64,000 nucleotides of DNA from contig OX344751.2 of assembly GCA_947034885.2 (NCBI GenBank), positions 17,794,001-17,858,000 on the forward strand, in the 5' to 3' direction. This DNA comes from Thuidium tamariscinum (taxonomy: Eukaryota; Streptophyta; Bryopsida; Hypnales; Thuidiaceae). The position numbers and the translations under genes are program-made. Positions 49,331 to 62,376 of this stretch are shown in pieces. Each line of letters opens with the position of its first letter. Within the stretch, counting starts at the first letter, position 1. The notes beneath the pieces are model-generated. The model was not told the origin of the DNA, ran no database searches, and was given only the letters and a program-made list of their open reading frames with translations.

Positions 49331-51997
49331 ATGAGTATGCGGTTCGGGGAATGATAGCAGTTCCGACGGAGAGAAGCTTCGGGTTTGGATTTGGAAACGG
49401 CGGGAGAAAATTAGCGCGGGAACGGATGTCAGGGCCTTGTTGCCGTTCGGGGTAGGTTGCGAGGTGACGTGGCGCTACGGGCATGTTTACGCCAAAAAAA
49501 ACTTTGGGTAAGAGGCTTAGAACCCAAATAAATGGAATGTTTTGATTGGAACTTGGGGTTGGTACTATAGCTATCTTCCAATCAAAACACTTCATTTGGG
49601 GGGCTCAAACACAAGTTTTTTTTGTGTAAATAGATCTTAGGTTTTTTTATCAATGACAAGAATAGGAATTTTTTTATTTCAATTGCTTACTAAAACCAAC
49701 CACAACAGTTTCTTGGATTTTTTGCCTAAAATGTACATCTACTAAATTGTTGTAGAATTATTTGTGAGAATCCATGGTTGATTTTAGAAAAAATTATTTC
49801 TAGGACCATCAAATTCTTAGTTTATTCAATACGTGTTTAAAAAGTGCGTTCTAAAATAATCTAGAATCTCATTTTGACAACCAACAAATTCTTGGAGAAA
49901 GGTTTTCAATATAATAGCATAAACCACACTAAATTATTTATTTGTATCATTCTAAATAAAGTTTTATTAAAGAATGTTGTTGGAAAGAATATAGAAATCA
50001 AACCTCTAGTTTAAGTTTTGCTATTATCTCAAAAATCCAAGACCATAAGGTTTTTTATGGGATTAAATGTTGATAAATCTAACGTTTGTATATCTAAAGT
50101 CATATGCTTTGTAGAATGATTTGATTTTAGCTTTATTTTCTAGGGTTAAGGCTTAATTTTTGTAACAATACTCTAAAAAACACTCTTATTCCCAAATTTG
50201 TTAAAGCATCCCATAATGCTATAATAACACTAAATTAGACTTTTTGCACTTAGGGAGGATGACATTGCACTTGGCTTGTACGCCATCAAAAGTCAACATT
50301 TTCAAATATGAAGGATGGGGGTAGATTTTCAAAGATATGATTCACTCTTTGTAGGAGAAATAGTTTGGTGAATATACGTCAAATTGCTCCAAACTTTCCA
50401 ATTACTTCATGAAAATCTTGTTCACTTTTCATTCCACACTATTTAGAAGGAATGCTCCTTTACACTTCACATTTAAAGTACAACAAAATGCCTACTACAA
50501 GCACTTTGTATGACATGATGCTCTTCTAATAAATATTGAAATAATTTTTCTAACATTGATTGTCTAGATCCTCCATGCATAATACAAATTGCAGTTTTGA
50601 ATGGGCATAGCTTCACTTAGTGAAGTTTCACACTACATGTAAAACTTGTATGCACCTAGCCAATTCCTACAATATTACCATTGTATCTAAGAAGTTGCAC
50701 CATCCCATTTGTAATCTGAAGGATTACATTGGTAGGTTGATGTTCTTCTTCTTCAAAAAGTTTTTCTTGTACTACACACGTAAATATATAGGAGTCCCCT
50801 ATGCTCCTTCATTTGGTTGCAATCATTGTAGTGCTTTTATGATGATTTTTTCAAAATGGCCAATCCTCATGATGAATATGGATGCTTAGATTTTTTAGAA
50901 TCTAACAATAAGATCTTGTATAGACTTTAGTTGTTTGAAATCATGTGGTAAAAAATTCGTGAAGTTAGATTACATAGATTGGAAGATATTTAGTGGTATT
51001 TAAGGTTGACAAAAAATTATTTTGAATGTTATATTGGCCTACAATTTTAGATGACTTTGTAGAATTTGTAGAATTTTTTTGCATTGAAGACTTGAATTTA
51101 ATTTTGTTCCCTAGGAGAATTGCCAATCGCATATCTAAAAGGAAGTAAACACTCATTTTTTATTCTTTAAGAACTATTAAGTAGAAGTAGGTTGAATATT
51201 AAATTATAACTAAATTGCTAATTTCTCTAAGCTAGTATTGAAACACAATATTTTTATTAACAAGATTGTATTAGCAAGAAAATTTAACTTTGTCAAAAAA
51301 AATTAGAAAATTTTGAAAATTACAATAAAAAATGATTTTTAGAATTTATTTTTTGAAGAAGATGTTCAAATTGCTTGATAAACAAGACTGTTCCTAACTT
51401 TATCATTACTAGTCCAAATAGAACATTTGAATAAAAGCTTTACATGCATGCAAATATATTATTTAAAGAAAAAAACTTAAAATTTGAAATTTAGACTTTT
51501 TGCAATTTTTTTGCTACTTGTCCAGTTCAATTTCAGGCTTTATAAGATTTTTTTTTCAAGCATTGATTGAAATAAAAATCATATTCCCACGAAGACAATC
51601 ATCTTTTGATTACTTTCCTATCTCATCAAAAAGTTTCAAAAAGTTTCACCAAAAATTGAGGTCATAGGAATCTACTTAAATACTTATAATCTTTTTTATC
51701 CTCTATAAGAACAATGGTCTCTTAAGGGAACAATGGTCCTCCAAAGGTTTAAATAAAACTTTAAGAAAATCAACATTTAGTTCATTGAGAACAAAGAATT
51801 CATAATCTATTGTAGAACTACCTACTTTTGACTTTGCAAGGTACTAATATTTTTGAATAGGCAAGAGTGATTTTTTGAATGCCTTTTTGGTTTCGATAAT
51901 GCCTTCATGTAGAATTCTTGGTCCAACAATGTCATCATAAAATGTCATTGTTTTAAAATTGTTTTCTAATGCCAAAGTGATTGCCTAGAAGTAGTTT
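49331..51997. other. Intergenic, no gene seen
   Basis: After a short GC-rich piece containing an imperfect inverted repeat at about 49.49-49.62 kb (arms AAACTTTGGGTAAGAGGCTT.. and ..AACACTTCATTTGGGG..), the DNA is AT-rich. No ORF was accepted. Confidence 0.4.
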
Positions 51998-52289
51998 CAT
52001 TAGGAGGGATTTGAGGGCTGTGAAGGGCCGTTTCGGAACTGTTCCCGAAACAGGATCTGGGAACGGCTAGCCGCTGGTCATCATTTTAAAAAATAAAATT
52101 AAAAAAAATAAAATTGGGGGGTCCTGAAATATGAAAAAAGTAAAAAAAAAAGTCGGAAAAAAAAAGTCGATGACGTGGCAGTCACTCAACCACATTGGAT
52201 TCCTGCAGAACTGCGTTCCCGTGTCTGTTTTCGCGATTTCGGGCTGTGGGAACTCACAGGCTCCCAGAGCCCTCAAATCCCTCCTAATG
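51998..52289. mobile_element. MITE family F, copy 3 (best-kept ends)
   Basis: Ends CATTAGGAGGGATTTGAGGG and CCCTCAAATCCCTCCTAATG are perfectly complementary for 20 bp. Inside are GGGCCGTTTCGGAACTGTTC and, near the other end, TCGGGCTGTGGGAACTCACA, around an A/T core. No ORF, and no obvious target duplication. Confidence 0.9.
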
Positions 52290-52719
52290 CTTGAGTGAGT
52301 GGAATTGGAAGAATCTACATGTACAACTTCATAAAATATCTCTAAAAATTAAGATGACTTTCATCCAAGTTGTAATGAGAAAAGAAATCCAATTTTTAAT
52401 TTGCACATCATCCACTTGTGTAGAACTTGGGCGTGGAAGTGCTTCAAGGTTAACCCTTAAAGGATGGACCTATATATGAGAGAAAATCTGAGGCTAGTAG
52501 AGGGTTCTTTCGGCTACAATTTAATGTGCAATTAGAAGAAAAATCAGCCCAAAAAGCAAGTAGAGAATTTGTATGGTGAGTAATTAGCTCATGTGCCTTG
52601 TCAAATTTTGGATTAATTTTTTTTATAAAAAAGTAAAAATTTGAAAAATATCTTTTTAATTATGTGCAATTACACATTTCGTGTAAGTGTTCTCTATCTT
52701 TAACTGTATGTGCATATAA

Positions 52720-53940
52720 AAGCTCATCAAGTTATGCAATTATTGCGGGGTTTATGTATATAAGTTCAGGGGATTATGATAATATACCCATAAGGCCTCT
52801 ATGGCTAGAAAGCCGGGAGGAAATATGGATTCGCGGCTTGCGAAGAAAGCTGCATCCTCAGGATCTTTTGGAAAAAGAGTAAACATTTATGTTACAATTT
52901 TTAGCTCCATTTTATGCCAATCTCAGTGGTCTCATTCTTTGTCCCTTATTAGGAAGCATCATTCTTTTTGTTATCCCAGATCCTAGAATACGACTAATAT
53001 GAAGTATTGGTTTGTGCACCTCTTTGATTACTTTCTTATATTCCCTTCTTTTCTGGATACAATTTGATAATTCTATAGCCAAATTTCAATTTGTGGAAAC
53101 CATTCGATGGCTTCTTTATTCAAACATCAATTTTTATATAGGTATAGATGGTATCTCTTTATTTTTCGTGGTCTTGACCACATTTTTAATTCCTATTTGT
53201 ATTTTAGTAGATTGGTCTAGTATTAAAAGTTATAAAAAAGGGTATATGATAGCATTTCTAATTTGTAAATCTTTTATGATTGTTGTGTTTTGCATGCCGT
53301 ATCTTCTACTATTTTATTTTTTTTAAAAGCGTTTTAATCCATGTGTTGTACGGAGCTGAGCATCTAATATTCAAGGCATGAAGCGCCGCCTTTGCAAGAG
53401 CCTTGTGCAATAAACCTTTCTGAGTGATCTAAAGAGTAGTAGGCTCGCGAAGCTTTTAGAGAAGGGTAGTCTTGTGTGTAAGCATAGCTTTTTGGTCGAA
53501 CCCGTCGGATGACCCAGTTGGGATTGGGGGGTGCTTTGAGTGGGTACTTTGCAAGACTTTACTCTGCCTACTTGAATATTGTATAAACATGTAGGAAAAG
53601 GTGCTCCTAGGTAGGGAAGAATGGAGTTTTGCTACAAGAAAATGGTTTTTGTGAAGTTTAAGGGGTGCAGACACACTTGCATAAATTACAGATGACGGCT
53701 ACAAGGGTGATGGGGAATAGAAAAGTACTCGACACGTGGGGATGGATATAAATTTGTTAACTATCTATTGAATTGACAAGGATAATCATCCTGATTTTGA
53801 AAGAGGACCTCAAGTCAATTTCTCTGTCGTAAAGTTATTGGCAAGGCCGCAGAATGAGTCGCTGGAACAAAAAAAAAGATCGAAATAAAAAAAATATTTT
53901 GGAACTATAAGCCGAAAAAAGTCGTAAAGCCCTTTCTGCA
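52720..53940 (+). pseudogene. nad4: NUMT: mitochondrial nad4 exon 1 with group II intron start
   Basis: From the ATG at 52889 the reading is MLQFLAPFYANLSGLILCPL onward, then an in-frame TGA at 53000-53002 where nad4 has Arg. The frame reopens through FVETIRWLLYSNINFYIGID and ends at about 53340. This is NADH dehydrogenase subunit 4 (complex I), closest in memory to bryophyte nad4. Substitutions (Val-Asp-Trp for Val-Gly-Trp, Cys-Lys for Cys-Glu) and a small deletion show decay. Right after the exon-1 end, GTGTTGTACGGAGCTG at 53343 starts like a group II intron (GTGYG), and structured GC-rich sequence follows to about 53.9 kb. The upstream piece from about 52.72 kb is probably also mitochondrial. 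It is not functional here. Confidence 0.85.
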
Positions 53941-55322
53941 AAAATCTATATTTCTTTTTTGCTTATAAATTGTTCTAAGAATAGAAAATCCAACATGAAT
54001 TTTAAATTAAGCACACATGTCATTTTTTTAATTTGATTAAGAAAAACATTTCAAAGAATCTCCAAAGGGTACACTTGTACTAAAACTTCAAATTTATTAT
54101 TGAACCAAATCACCTTACAAATGTTTAAATAAAAATCATTTCTTGACCTATCTTTGGTGAAGGTCCATCAATTATGAATCCATGAGTCCCATCTTTTGGC
54201 ATTTGTCAATTTCATACTTGTGTATAAAGTCAATGGGAAGTAGAAGCATTGAATTGTCCTCTATTTCATTTTTCCCTTGCCCTATTTTTTCAGTTTTCTT
54301 GAAATACATGCTTTCCTTCAATAGTAGAAGAACATCCAAAAATCTCTAGATTTTCATAACAAGAAAGTTATGAAAGTTGCACTTTCTTCATTGTAACACA
54401 AAACTAATGCTGCTACCCCAAATATTGAAGACATTTATTTAATCTCCTAATATGCAATGAAGAATTAGTTTTTGGAAACACATTGATGAATGAATGAATT
54501 GAAAAGAGATAATAGTAAATTTGAACCACACTTGACGTTGCAAACATAACAAAAGTTCATAATTATGCACAAAATTAAGGAATACAAAGCTCCTTCTTTG
54601 AAGAATTTTATCAAATCTGAAACATGCCTCATATTGCAAACATGACATTAGTTCATTATTATGCACAAAATTAAAGAACTCAAAATTCCATCTTTTGGAT
54701 CTATGTTCATAGCTTTCAAGTAGCTCCTTGAGGATGTTATATTCTCCAAAAAGGATGATTTTGAATTTGTGATGATATGTATTACCAAATTCAAAATAAC
54801 AAAATTCATTTCAAAATGCAAGCAATGAAAACCTAAAATATGAAAATCCAATAAGTACTGTAGTTTCTTCTTCCAAAAAATTGGCTCCTCCTATTCGCTC
54901 TTCCGCGTCATGAATCTCATTACAAAAATGAATCTTTGACATTAATTACATGTTCTCCTCTACATGCCAAAAAAAGTATCAAACAACAGAACTCTTTAGT
55001 AAACTCTTATGAAATGTTCAAGAAATCTCAAGGAATTTCTTCATTAAAATTTCATGACATTGTCATGTCTCCATCTGGAACCCTAAGATCACAAAGCAAA
55101 GGTAACCTTGCAAGCTAGGAAAAGCAATGAGTACAATATTAATATTGCACCTTGAAGAGCTCTATTGCACTATGCCCAAAACAAAAGGAAAAATACAAAG
55201 AAAAGACGAAAGGTCACTAATTCCTATGTCTGAACGACAATGGCCTTCATTGTCCTTCCAAGCAGTGTACACGATACAACATCTATGGTTTCAAAGTTGT
55301 GGATTGCTCCTACGGTAAGAGG
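53941..55322. repeat. Intergenic; 97-bp tandem pair near 54.54-54.70 kb
   Basis: TTGCAAACATAACAAAAGTTC followed by ATTATGCACAAAATTAAGG (54.54 kb) recurs at 54.63 kb with differences. No gene supported elsewhere in the interval. Confidence 0.55.
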
Positions 55323-55636
55323 GCCCTATGCAGGGTGTTTTTTTTCATTTCTTGTGAACTGCCAAAGTGGCGATATTTCATTTTATTGTGGAGCTCCAAA
55401 TCTCAACATTCATCGATATCTTGGATAGAAAATATCATATTAGCATATAATACATATGTATCATTGTATTTTCATCCATTATTTGGCGATTTCATCCACT
55501 GTTTTAAAAAAATTTGAAGTTTATTGGCGATTTCATCCAAAATTTTACTGTTTTTTTCCTATAGGCTTGGTGCCAGGCCAAAAAATTTGGTGCAATTTTG
55601 CACCAAATCGCCAGAAAAAACAACCCTGGCCCTATG
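55323..55636. mobile_element. hAT-type MITE, 298 bp, perfect 8-bp target duplication
   Basis: The element is 55331-55628, with ends CAGGGTGTTTTTTTT and AAAAAACAACCCTG, the usual hAT CAGGG terminus. GCCCTATG flanks it at 55323-55330 and 55629-55636. Internal direct repeats of GGCGATTTCATCCA occur at about 55.48 and 55.53 kb. There is no transposase. Confidence 0.93.
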
Positions 55637-56886
55637 TACCGTAGATGGTAGCCATCAACGGCTATCAAAATCTTTTCATACTTTGCGGGAAAGGGGGGGG
55701 GAGAAAAGATGCAATTTGTAAACACTATAGATAGTTGTACGTTTCATTATAGTTGAAAGGGCCCTCTATTGGCATCAAATTTTCTCTCATGAACCATTGA
55801 TTTCAAGCCTAGTTGCTTCTCATTTAAGTTTATTGCCATTTTGGAAATATATATATATATATATATATGAAATATTTTAAAATTATTTTTCAAAGATGGA
55901 ATTACATATCTTCTCTACTTCACACAAAATTTAGATTTTTCTGAAGAAAATTGATTTTTTTGAGAGATTTTGAAGAAAAAGTGAAGGAAAAATCATATCA
56001 AATGGAAAATTATCTTAAAAAATCTGAAAATCTCATTGTGTGTGTAAATTATAGTAACAAATATCATGGTGTAAACTTAATTTCCGTATACTTCTATAAT
56101 TAGAATGCAATACACATTGAAAATACATCCAAAGTTCAAATTGCATTAAAATATTCAATACTATGTTTTTTTACAAGATTTTGATTGGAGTAGAAACTAG
56201 AATAAAGGAACTTCATTTCATTAGTTGATCTCAAATTCAAAAAATATCATATTTGTGGAGAAGTTTCAAATTTACACAATTTCTCAAAATACACTAAAAT
56301 GGCAAATTTTGCCATCCATTTTAAAAAAATTTACTTCTCAACTATATGAAAACAAACATTAGTTAGGCTTAAAACTCAATTGGATACTCACTCTTGGTAA
56401 CTCAACATGAAAGGTCATAAAAAAGAAAGTGGGGGTGATTGCAAGAAACACTTGTACTATTTGTTGCATTTCATTACACCCTAGTTTTCGATTTTTTTTT
56501 GCCATAACTTTTATCTTTTATCTCCAAATGACTAAAAATTTACAAGAAAGCTGATCATAGCTATTATGTATCTATAATGAATTTTGAAGATTTTTCAAAA
56601 ATAATTTATTATTTTTAAAGAGCCCCGAAATTTTTTCATAGTATGAGATTAGGGGTTTTTAGCACCGTTTATCTCAAAAAAAAACGAATTTTGACCTAAA
56701 ATTTGGAGAGGATGGTCTCTTGGTAGACTTATAGGTATTATCCACAGGAATTCTAAAATACTTATTTTTATGTGTTGTAGAAGTCCACAAAGAGAGCTTC
56801 ATTCTGCATTTTTTTCCAAAGGTATGAAACATTATTTTAGTGCGTTTTTTAGTCAAATCTCATCACCAAAAAGTTTTTTCAAATGT

Positions 56887-56917
<31 letters not shown>

Positions 56918-59900
56918 TTTTCTTAAATTCTATTTTTTACAAATTAAAATGTCACAAGTTGTATTTTCTTCACCGAAGTTCTATGAGAATTCTATGTCCA
57001 AATTTCTTTTTCAAAATCCATCATCCTTATTTTTTAATATTGATAAATAGAATGAAAGATTGTAAAAGCCAAATTTCTTTTTCAAAATTCAATGTCCTTA
57101 TTTTTTAATCCTGCTATGTAGAATGAAAGATTGTAAAAGCCAAATTGCTTTTTCAAAATCTTCCACCTTTATCTTTAGGTTCTTATTATGTTTTTAATCC
57201 TTTACTCTTATACTGAGCTTTCACAATTCGCCATTGGTAGATGTGTTTGTCTCCAAACTTCTAAGCCTACCTTGACATAAAATAAATCTTATAATAACTG
57301 TTTTAAGAAGAAAAATCCATCTATATTAGTAGCCACAACTCAAGAATACATAACTTAATAAATTGCAAATGACAATCAATAGATTAAAGCATGAAGTTAT
57401 TCATATACAAGAAAAAAAATACCTCTAGAAGATGTCTTGCACTTGGTATCTTGGTGGCCATATATATAAAGCTTAACATCAACATATTCTATATTCTTTT
57501 TGAAAATCTACTAAAAAAACCCAGAAGTAAGCTTCAACTAAAGCCCAAGAATAAATTTACTAAGGCAATTTCTATACACTTGACTTCCAAGCCTAAATCT
57601 TTTTAAACAAAAAGCTTGGTTCATATTTTGCTAACGAAAATAGCACTTGGTACACTGGAGATGTCAAAATTGCTCAACCTATAATTTTGTCACAATATAA
57701 TTAAGCATTAACAAACAAACTATTGAAAACAAATTATGACCTATTTGAGCAAGAAGGTGCACTAAGACTAGAAAAATATAAGTTGGTAGTTAACATTAAA
57801 TTTTCCATTTAGTGTAAATTTATGATTTGGAAATTCACAAATCAAATTTAGCAATTAGATTTATAAAAGAAGTTTTGTATAAGATCTTGAAGATTCAAAA
57901 AAAAGTTTGGTTTCATTCAATTCTATATCGTTAAATTTATTTAACCTCTTGAAAGTTCCAACACAATTTTTGGTCAGAGACAATTCAAATTTCAAAATTG
58001 CCATTTCAACTTTGTTCATTGAAGTTGGGTAGAAATTGAAATGTATTTTTGAATAATGTGGTAAAACTTAACATGAATATTATTTTGCAGGCAATTGGAA
58101 GATAGAAAAAAAAATTTAACTCAACTTCTGTTCTAAACATTGCAGATTTTAAAATAGAAATAAATGTCAAGGAAACTAATTGTTTGGGATTAACAATTCT
58201 TAAATACTTCCAAAGTTATTGGCATGTTAGTTTATCTTTCATTCAATAACACCTTTCACTTAATTATTATTTTTAGATGAGTATGAATCTTTTTATATAA
58301 GGTTCAATAAAACATAGAGTGTTGAATAAATTTGAACAAATAGTCTTTGCAAATTATTTAATATATAATAAATTTATTAAATTTATCTGATTGTTTTCAA
58401 TTCTATATGAGATAACAAAATAGCCCGCAAAATAGTGAAATTCTAAGAGAAAACTCCCAAATATGCAACTCCCATATTACATGGCCTTAATTATAATCAC
58501 TTTGAATGCATTTTAATCTATTCTCAAAGTATATGAAATGAATATTCTTTTAAGACAAGAATAGCATTAAAAATCTAATTATATGAATTTTTTTAATATA
58601 TGTATCATAGGCCAAGGTACCCAAGTTTAGAGGCTTTTTAATAAAAATTTGATTTTAATCAGTGGAGAGAACTTCTGGAAAAACTAATTCTTGTATAGAT
58701 TTCTAAAAACTATGAAAAGGTGTTTCAAGCCTTCCTATATATATTGTGAGTTTTTTTTCTAAAATGTATGTAATAATGCAACATTTTGTACATTTAAAAA
58801 AAAATTTGTCCTTCATCTAACATTTTGGTCTTTTTAATTTCATATAATTTTAACAAAAGCCATCTTCTAAGCCATTTTAATGCCTATGACCCCTACACAT
58901 AATAGAAAAATTGTGTACCCAGGAGAAAATTAAAAATAGGATCCTTTGAAATATTAAAATTCTAAATAAATCCTAAATTTTATTTCATTTCAAAGGCATT
59001 TGAAATCAAAAACTTGATCTAAGCACTTGAAATTTATTATTTTCAATTGATTCAACAAAATAATTACACAAAAGGAAACAAAAACATGTATTTCATTTCA
59101 CCTCAAAGGCATTTCAATTCAAAACCTTAATGTTCCTTAAAAATAGATAGGATAAAAAATACATAGGACAAAATTTGTATAGGATGAAAAATAGTTAGGA
59201 ATGTAGGACAAGAAATAATTTATTACAATGTAAAAAAAACAAATAGTAATTAAAGGTTCAAGATTTAGGAACTAGTGAGTTGGTTTAAACCTTAGTAAGG
59301 TTGAGGCACCAAATGTCAACCACGCCCAATAGCCAACCTAGAGGGGGCCCTATTCCCAATCAAGTCTAGAATATATTTCTAAACACACCTTGAATTGCAT
59401 GCTTTGGTCCTTTTTGAGGCCAAGACTAATAAGGTAATGACACATGTCCAAATTAGTGAGCGGAAGAAGTGAACGGAAAGTAGGTAAAGCATTATTGGAA
59501 TTAGGAGACTCGAGACATTGGCTATTGGTTTGGAGTACTTTTTGCTTCCCAAAATTCATTGTAAATTTAGTTTTAGAAATAAAATTCTGGAATTTTTTCT
59601 ATCCCCATATTTCTTATCTTCCTACATGGGAAAAATTCCCACCACCTCATACTATGCAAAATTTGCTTTGAAATTGCTTAAATGATCGGCTATTGGTGCC
59701 TCAACCTCAACCCATTTAGTTCACAACAACTTTATTCAGTGATTTAATGGCTCGGATGACATTTAACAATCATTCATTTGGTTTGCCATGCATTCAATGC
59801 ACACGACAATCGTATATCAACGATAATTGGGCACATGGTAATACCAAATTAAGTTGAATTGACCATGGTGCCGTGACTTAGGTAGTCACTTCAATACAGA

Positions 59901-60851
59901 GTCACTGTTTGGCCCAACTACTCAAGCTTCATGGCAACCGCTCAGAATTTGTGAATTTCTCTCTACCACGTTGCTTTGCCTCACAATTTTACTTTGTCTG
60001 CTTTTGATAGCGCTTAGCTTGGATTCATTGACACCTTTCCTTGTAGAATTGTCGATCTCTTCTATTGCTACCTAGAGTTCCAACTCGTTGCCTTTAGTGT
60101 AGTTTTGTTGGAGTAGACTCACAATGGAGGTGAGTAGAGTTTTGGGAGTAAACTCACTTCTTTTGAGCATTGTTGGAGTGAATACACAATTTGGAGCAAA
60201 CTTACTGTTTTGGAGCAAACTCACAATGTTGCAGAGGCAGTAGAGCCATTTAAGCTAATGAAAAATATAGTTGATTGGTGAGGGATATGTGAGTGTCGGC
60301 TTGTGCCATATCCACAAAAGGAGCCATAGCAACAACTTGGTGGAATTGAATTTTGAGAACACTCGAATTGGAGAGAATGCGGAGCCAGTTCATTGTCGCA
60401 TTTCACTACTTGCAACAATACCTTAAACTACAGCACATCGGAGAGGTAGAGGAGGCTTGATTGTAACATATTCTTCAATTGGTGCATCACTTAGGCATTG
60501 TGTTGCATTACTAAGGTGCACTAAACTAAAGCTTGTATATAATAATGTCAGTACTCCATTGTTGATCCAATCTATTCAAAAATAGTTTTTTTTCGAGAAA
60601 GACTAATTTTGAATCCCTTGCGTCTTGTATTCGATGATTTATTGATGGAGATTCGATCATTGTAAGTCAATTTTCATTTGGGCAATTGTAAGTGGTAGAA
60701 ATGTAATCCAGAATTGTAAGGTAATTTTGCATTGTCCCTATCTTTACTTGATTTAGGTTATATGCACTACAACTATTTTTTATTATCCTTTGTGTTAGCT
60801 TAATTGCATAAGATTGATATATTTATACATGTAAATGGTAGGCCTACCACA
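55637..60851. other. Gene-poor AT-rich DNA with simple repeats
   Basis: Holds (TA)n runs at 55.85 and 56.89 kb, and about 2.5 units of a 71-bp tandem repeat at 57.00-57.17 kb (CCAAATTTCTTTTTCAAAAT...GAATGAAAGATTGTAAAAG). A GC-richer zone at 59.7-60.5 kb contains short GGAGCAAACTCAC-type direct repeats (60.12-60.24 kb) and may be 5' flank or intron of the broken ORF that follows. No gene supported. Confidence 0.45.
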
Positions 60852-61626
60852 ATGGAAGGAACTCTACCTCAGCGCAGAAGTTCACGGAAATGGAATCAAG
60901 AGAATGAGCCGAAGGCCAGTAACCAACCTCCTTTAAAACCTCTAGTGGATGAAACAATGTTGCCACGTTTTGCAAAGTGAGCAATCCAACATTTTGATGA
61001 CATAGTTGATTTGTCAGGGTTACGAGCTGATCTCCATACTCAAATCACATTGAAGGCTCCATTTGTCTTTGGTACCAAAGAAGCTATATATGACAAAAAG
61101 TTCTTCAATAAAATAGTTGGACTTTGTGCATCAGGCCCCCATCTTGAAAACATCACAGAGGACATGATGCCAAGATCAAAGTGGGCTCAAAAGTGGGACA
61201 ATGTTGCAGAGGAGCCTTCTTTTAGAGTCTGGCTAAAAGATGCGGATGATGACATTACCCAAGATCAATATGCGTCCCTCTACACCAAAGTTTATGCCAA
61301 CAAACCTGACAATGGCGATCTAGCAAACTTCTTTTTAAGAGCAGCTACATATTATTTTGAAGAAAACAAGTCGGTGGATTGGGCCGCTCTTGCTTTGGAG
61401 GTGTACCGAAAGCGGTTTACACTTTACAAATCCCCACATCAACTTGCAAAAGTTGATACGTCCATGTTTAACAAAGCAAATTCGAGGAATAGTAGATGAG
61501 ATTGGAGCCAGCATAGCAGCTACAATACACGCCTAATCTAGTGCTAAGGCAACCACTAATGGTCTAGAGTCAGCAAAGCAAAAACTTGCCAATGCAAAAG
61601 AGGACCAACTTTGAGCAATCAACGAG
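60852..61626 (+). pseudogene. Broken ORF of unknown family
   Basis: An ATG at 60852 (MEGTLPQRRSSRKWNQEN) opens a frame that meets TGA at 60978-60980 (codon 43), then stays open for another 172 codons to about 61499. The open part has ordinary protein composition (FVFGTKEAIYDKKFFNKIV, WLKDADDDITQDQYASLYTK). Near 61475 the reading shifts: the +1 frame continues plausibly (IRGIVDEIGAS, then a Lys/Ala-rich helical stretch, NGLESAKQKLANAKEDQL) but with two more stops, ending at a GTAAG donor-like site at 61627. One nonsense codon, one frameshift and two further stops show a dead gene, perhaps transposon-borne. I do not recognise the family. Confidence 0.65.
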
Positions 61627-62376
61627 GTAAGAATTCACCGTATTTTGAACCTCTTGTGCTTAGAAGATTGTCATTGAATGTATCCAAAATGTGACACAGT
61701 TTGTGTTTATCAAATTAGAGTGTTTCTTTGCAATAGGATAGAGGGGTAAAGATGTACAAATTCATTGTCGTTATTCAATGCCGTTGCTAACTTATGTTGA
61801 AATAGCAAATAGCTTGTCACCATTTGTATCATTGTCACTACAAGGGAAATGGGCCCTAATCTACAGAAATTTTGACAAAATAGTGTCCTAAATGACAAAT
61901 TGCAACTTTTGAAATTTAGCACTTTGTCAATGTGGTCAATACTCCAATGTCTATCAAATTCTTGTCAATTCCTTTGTCAATTTTAACAAACAAGTTTAAA
62001 GTCTTCTAAGAAATTCAATAATTTTTTACATATAACTTCTATTTCAAATATAAAATTTTACAAACAATATGAAGAAATATAACACACAACAATTTTCAAC
62101 CACTCATCAACCACATCTAGGCATTACTTGTCTTTAGAGGGGAGAAGATCCTTCTATATATGTGGAATGGTAGGAGCACGGCCAATCCATGTGGGATATG
62201 TACATTTTTGAAGTTAAAAGAGCTTCTAGTTAAGTTAGAAATCCGTGATTTGGTACTAAAATTAAGATTTCAGACCTCGATTAGGCACAGAAGAATGTCT
62301 TTTTACAAAAAACTTTGAACTAAAACTAATTAGAATATAAAATAGAGTTTCAAATCCAAAAATCCATTTGACATTC
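61627..62376. other. Intergenic with a solitary CACTA-like end
   Basis: CACTACAAGGGAAATGGGCCC at about 61838 looks like one end of a CACTA-type element, but no matching second end was found. No gene seen. Confidence 0.4.
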
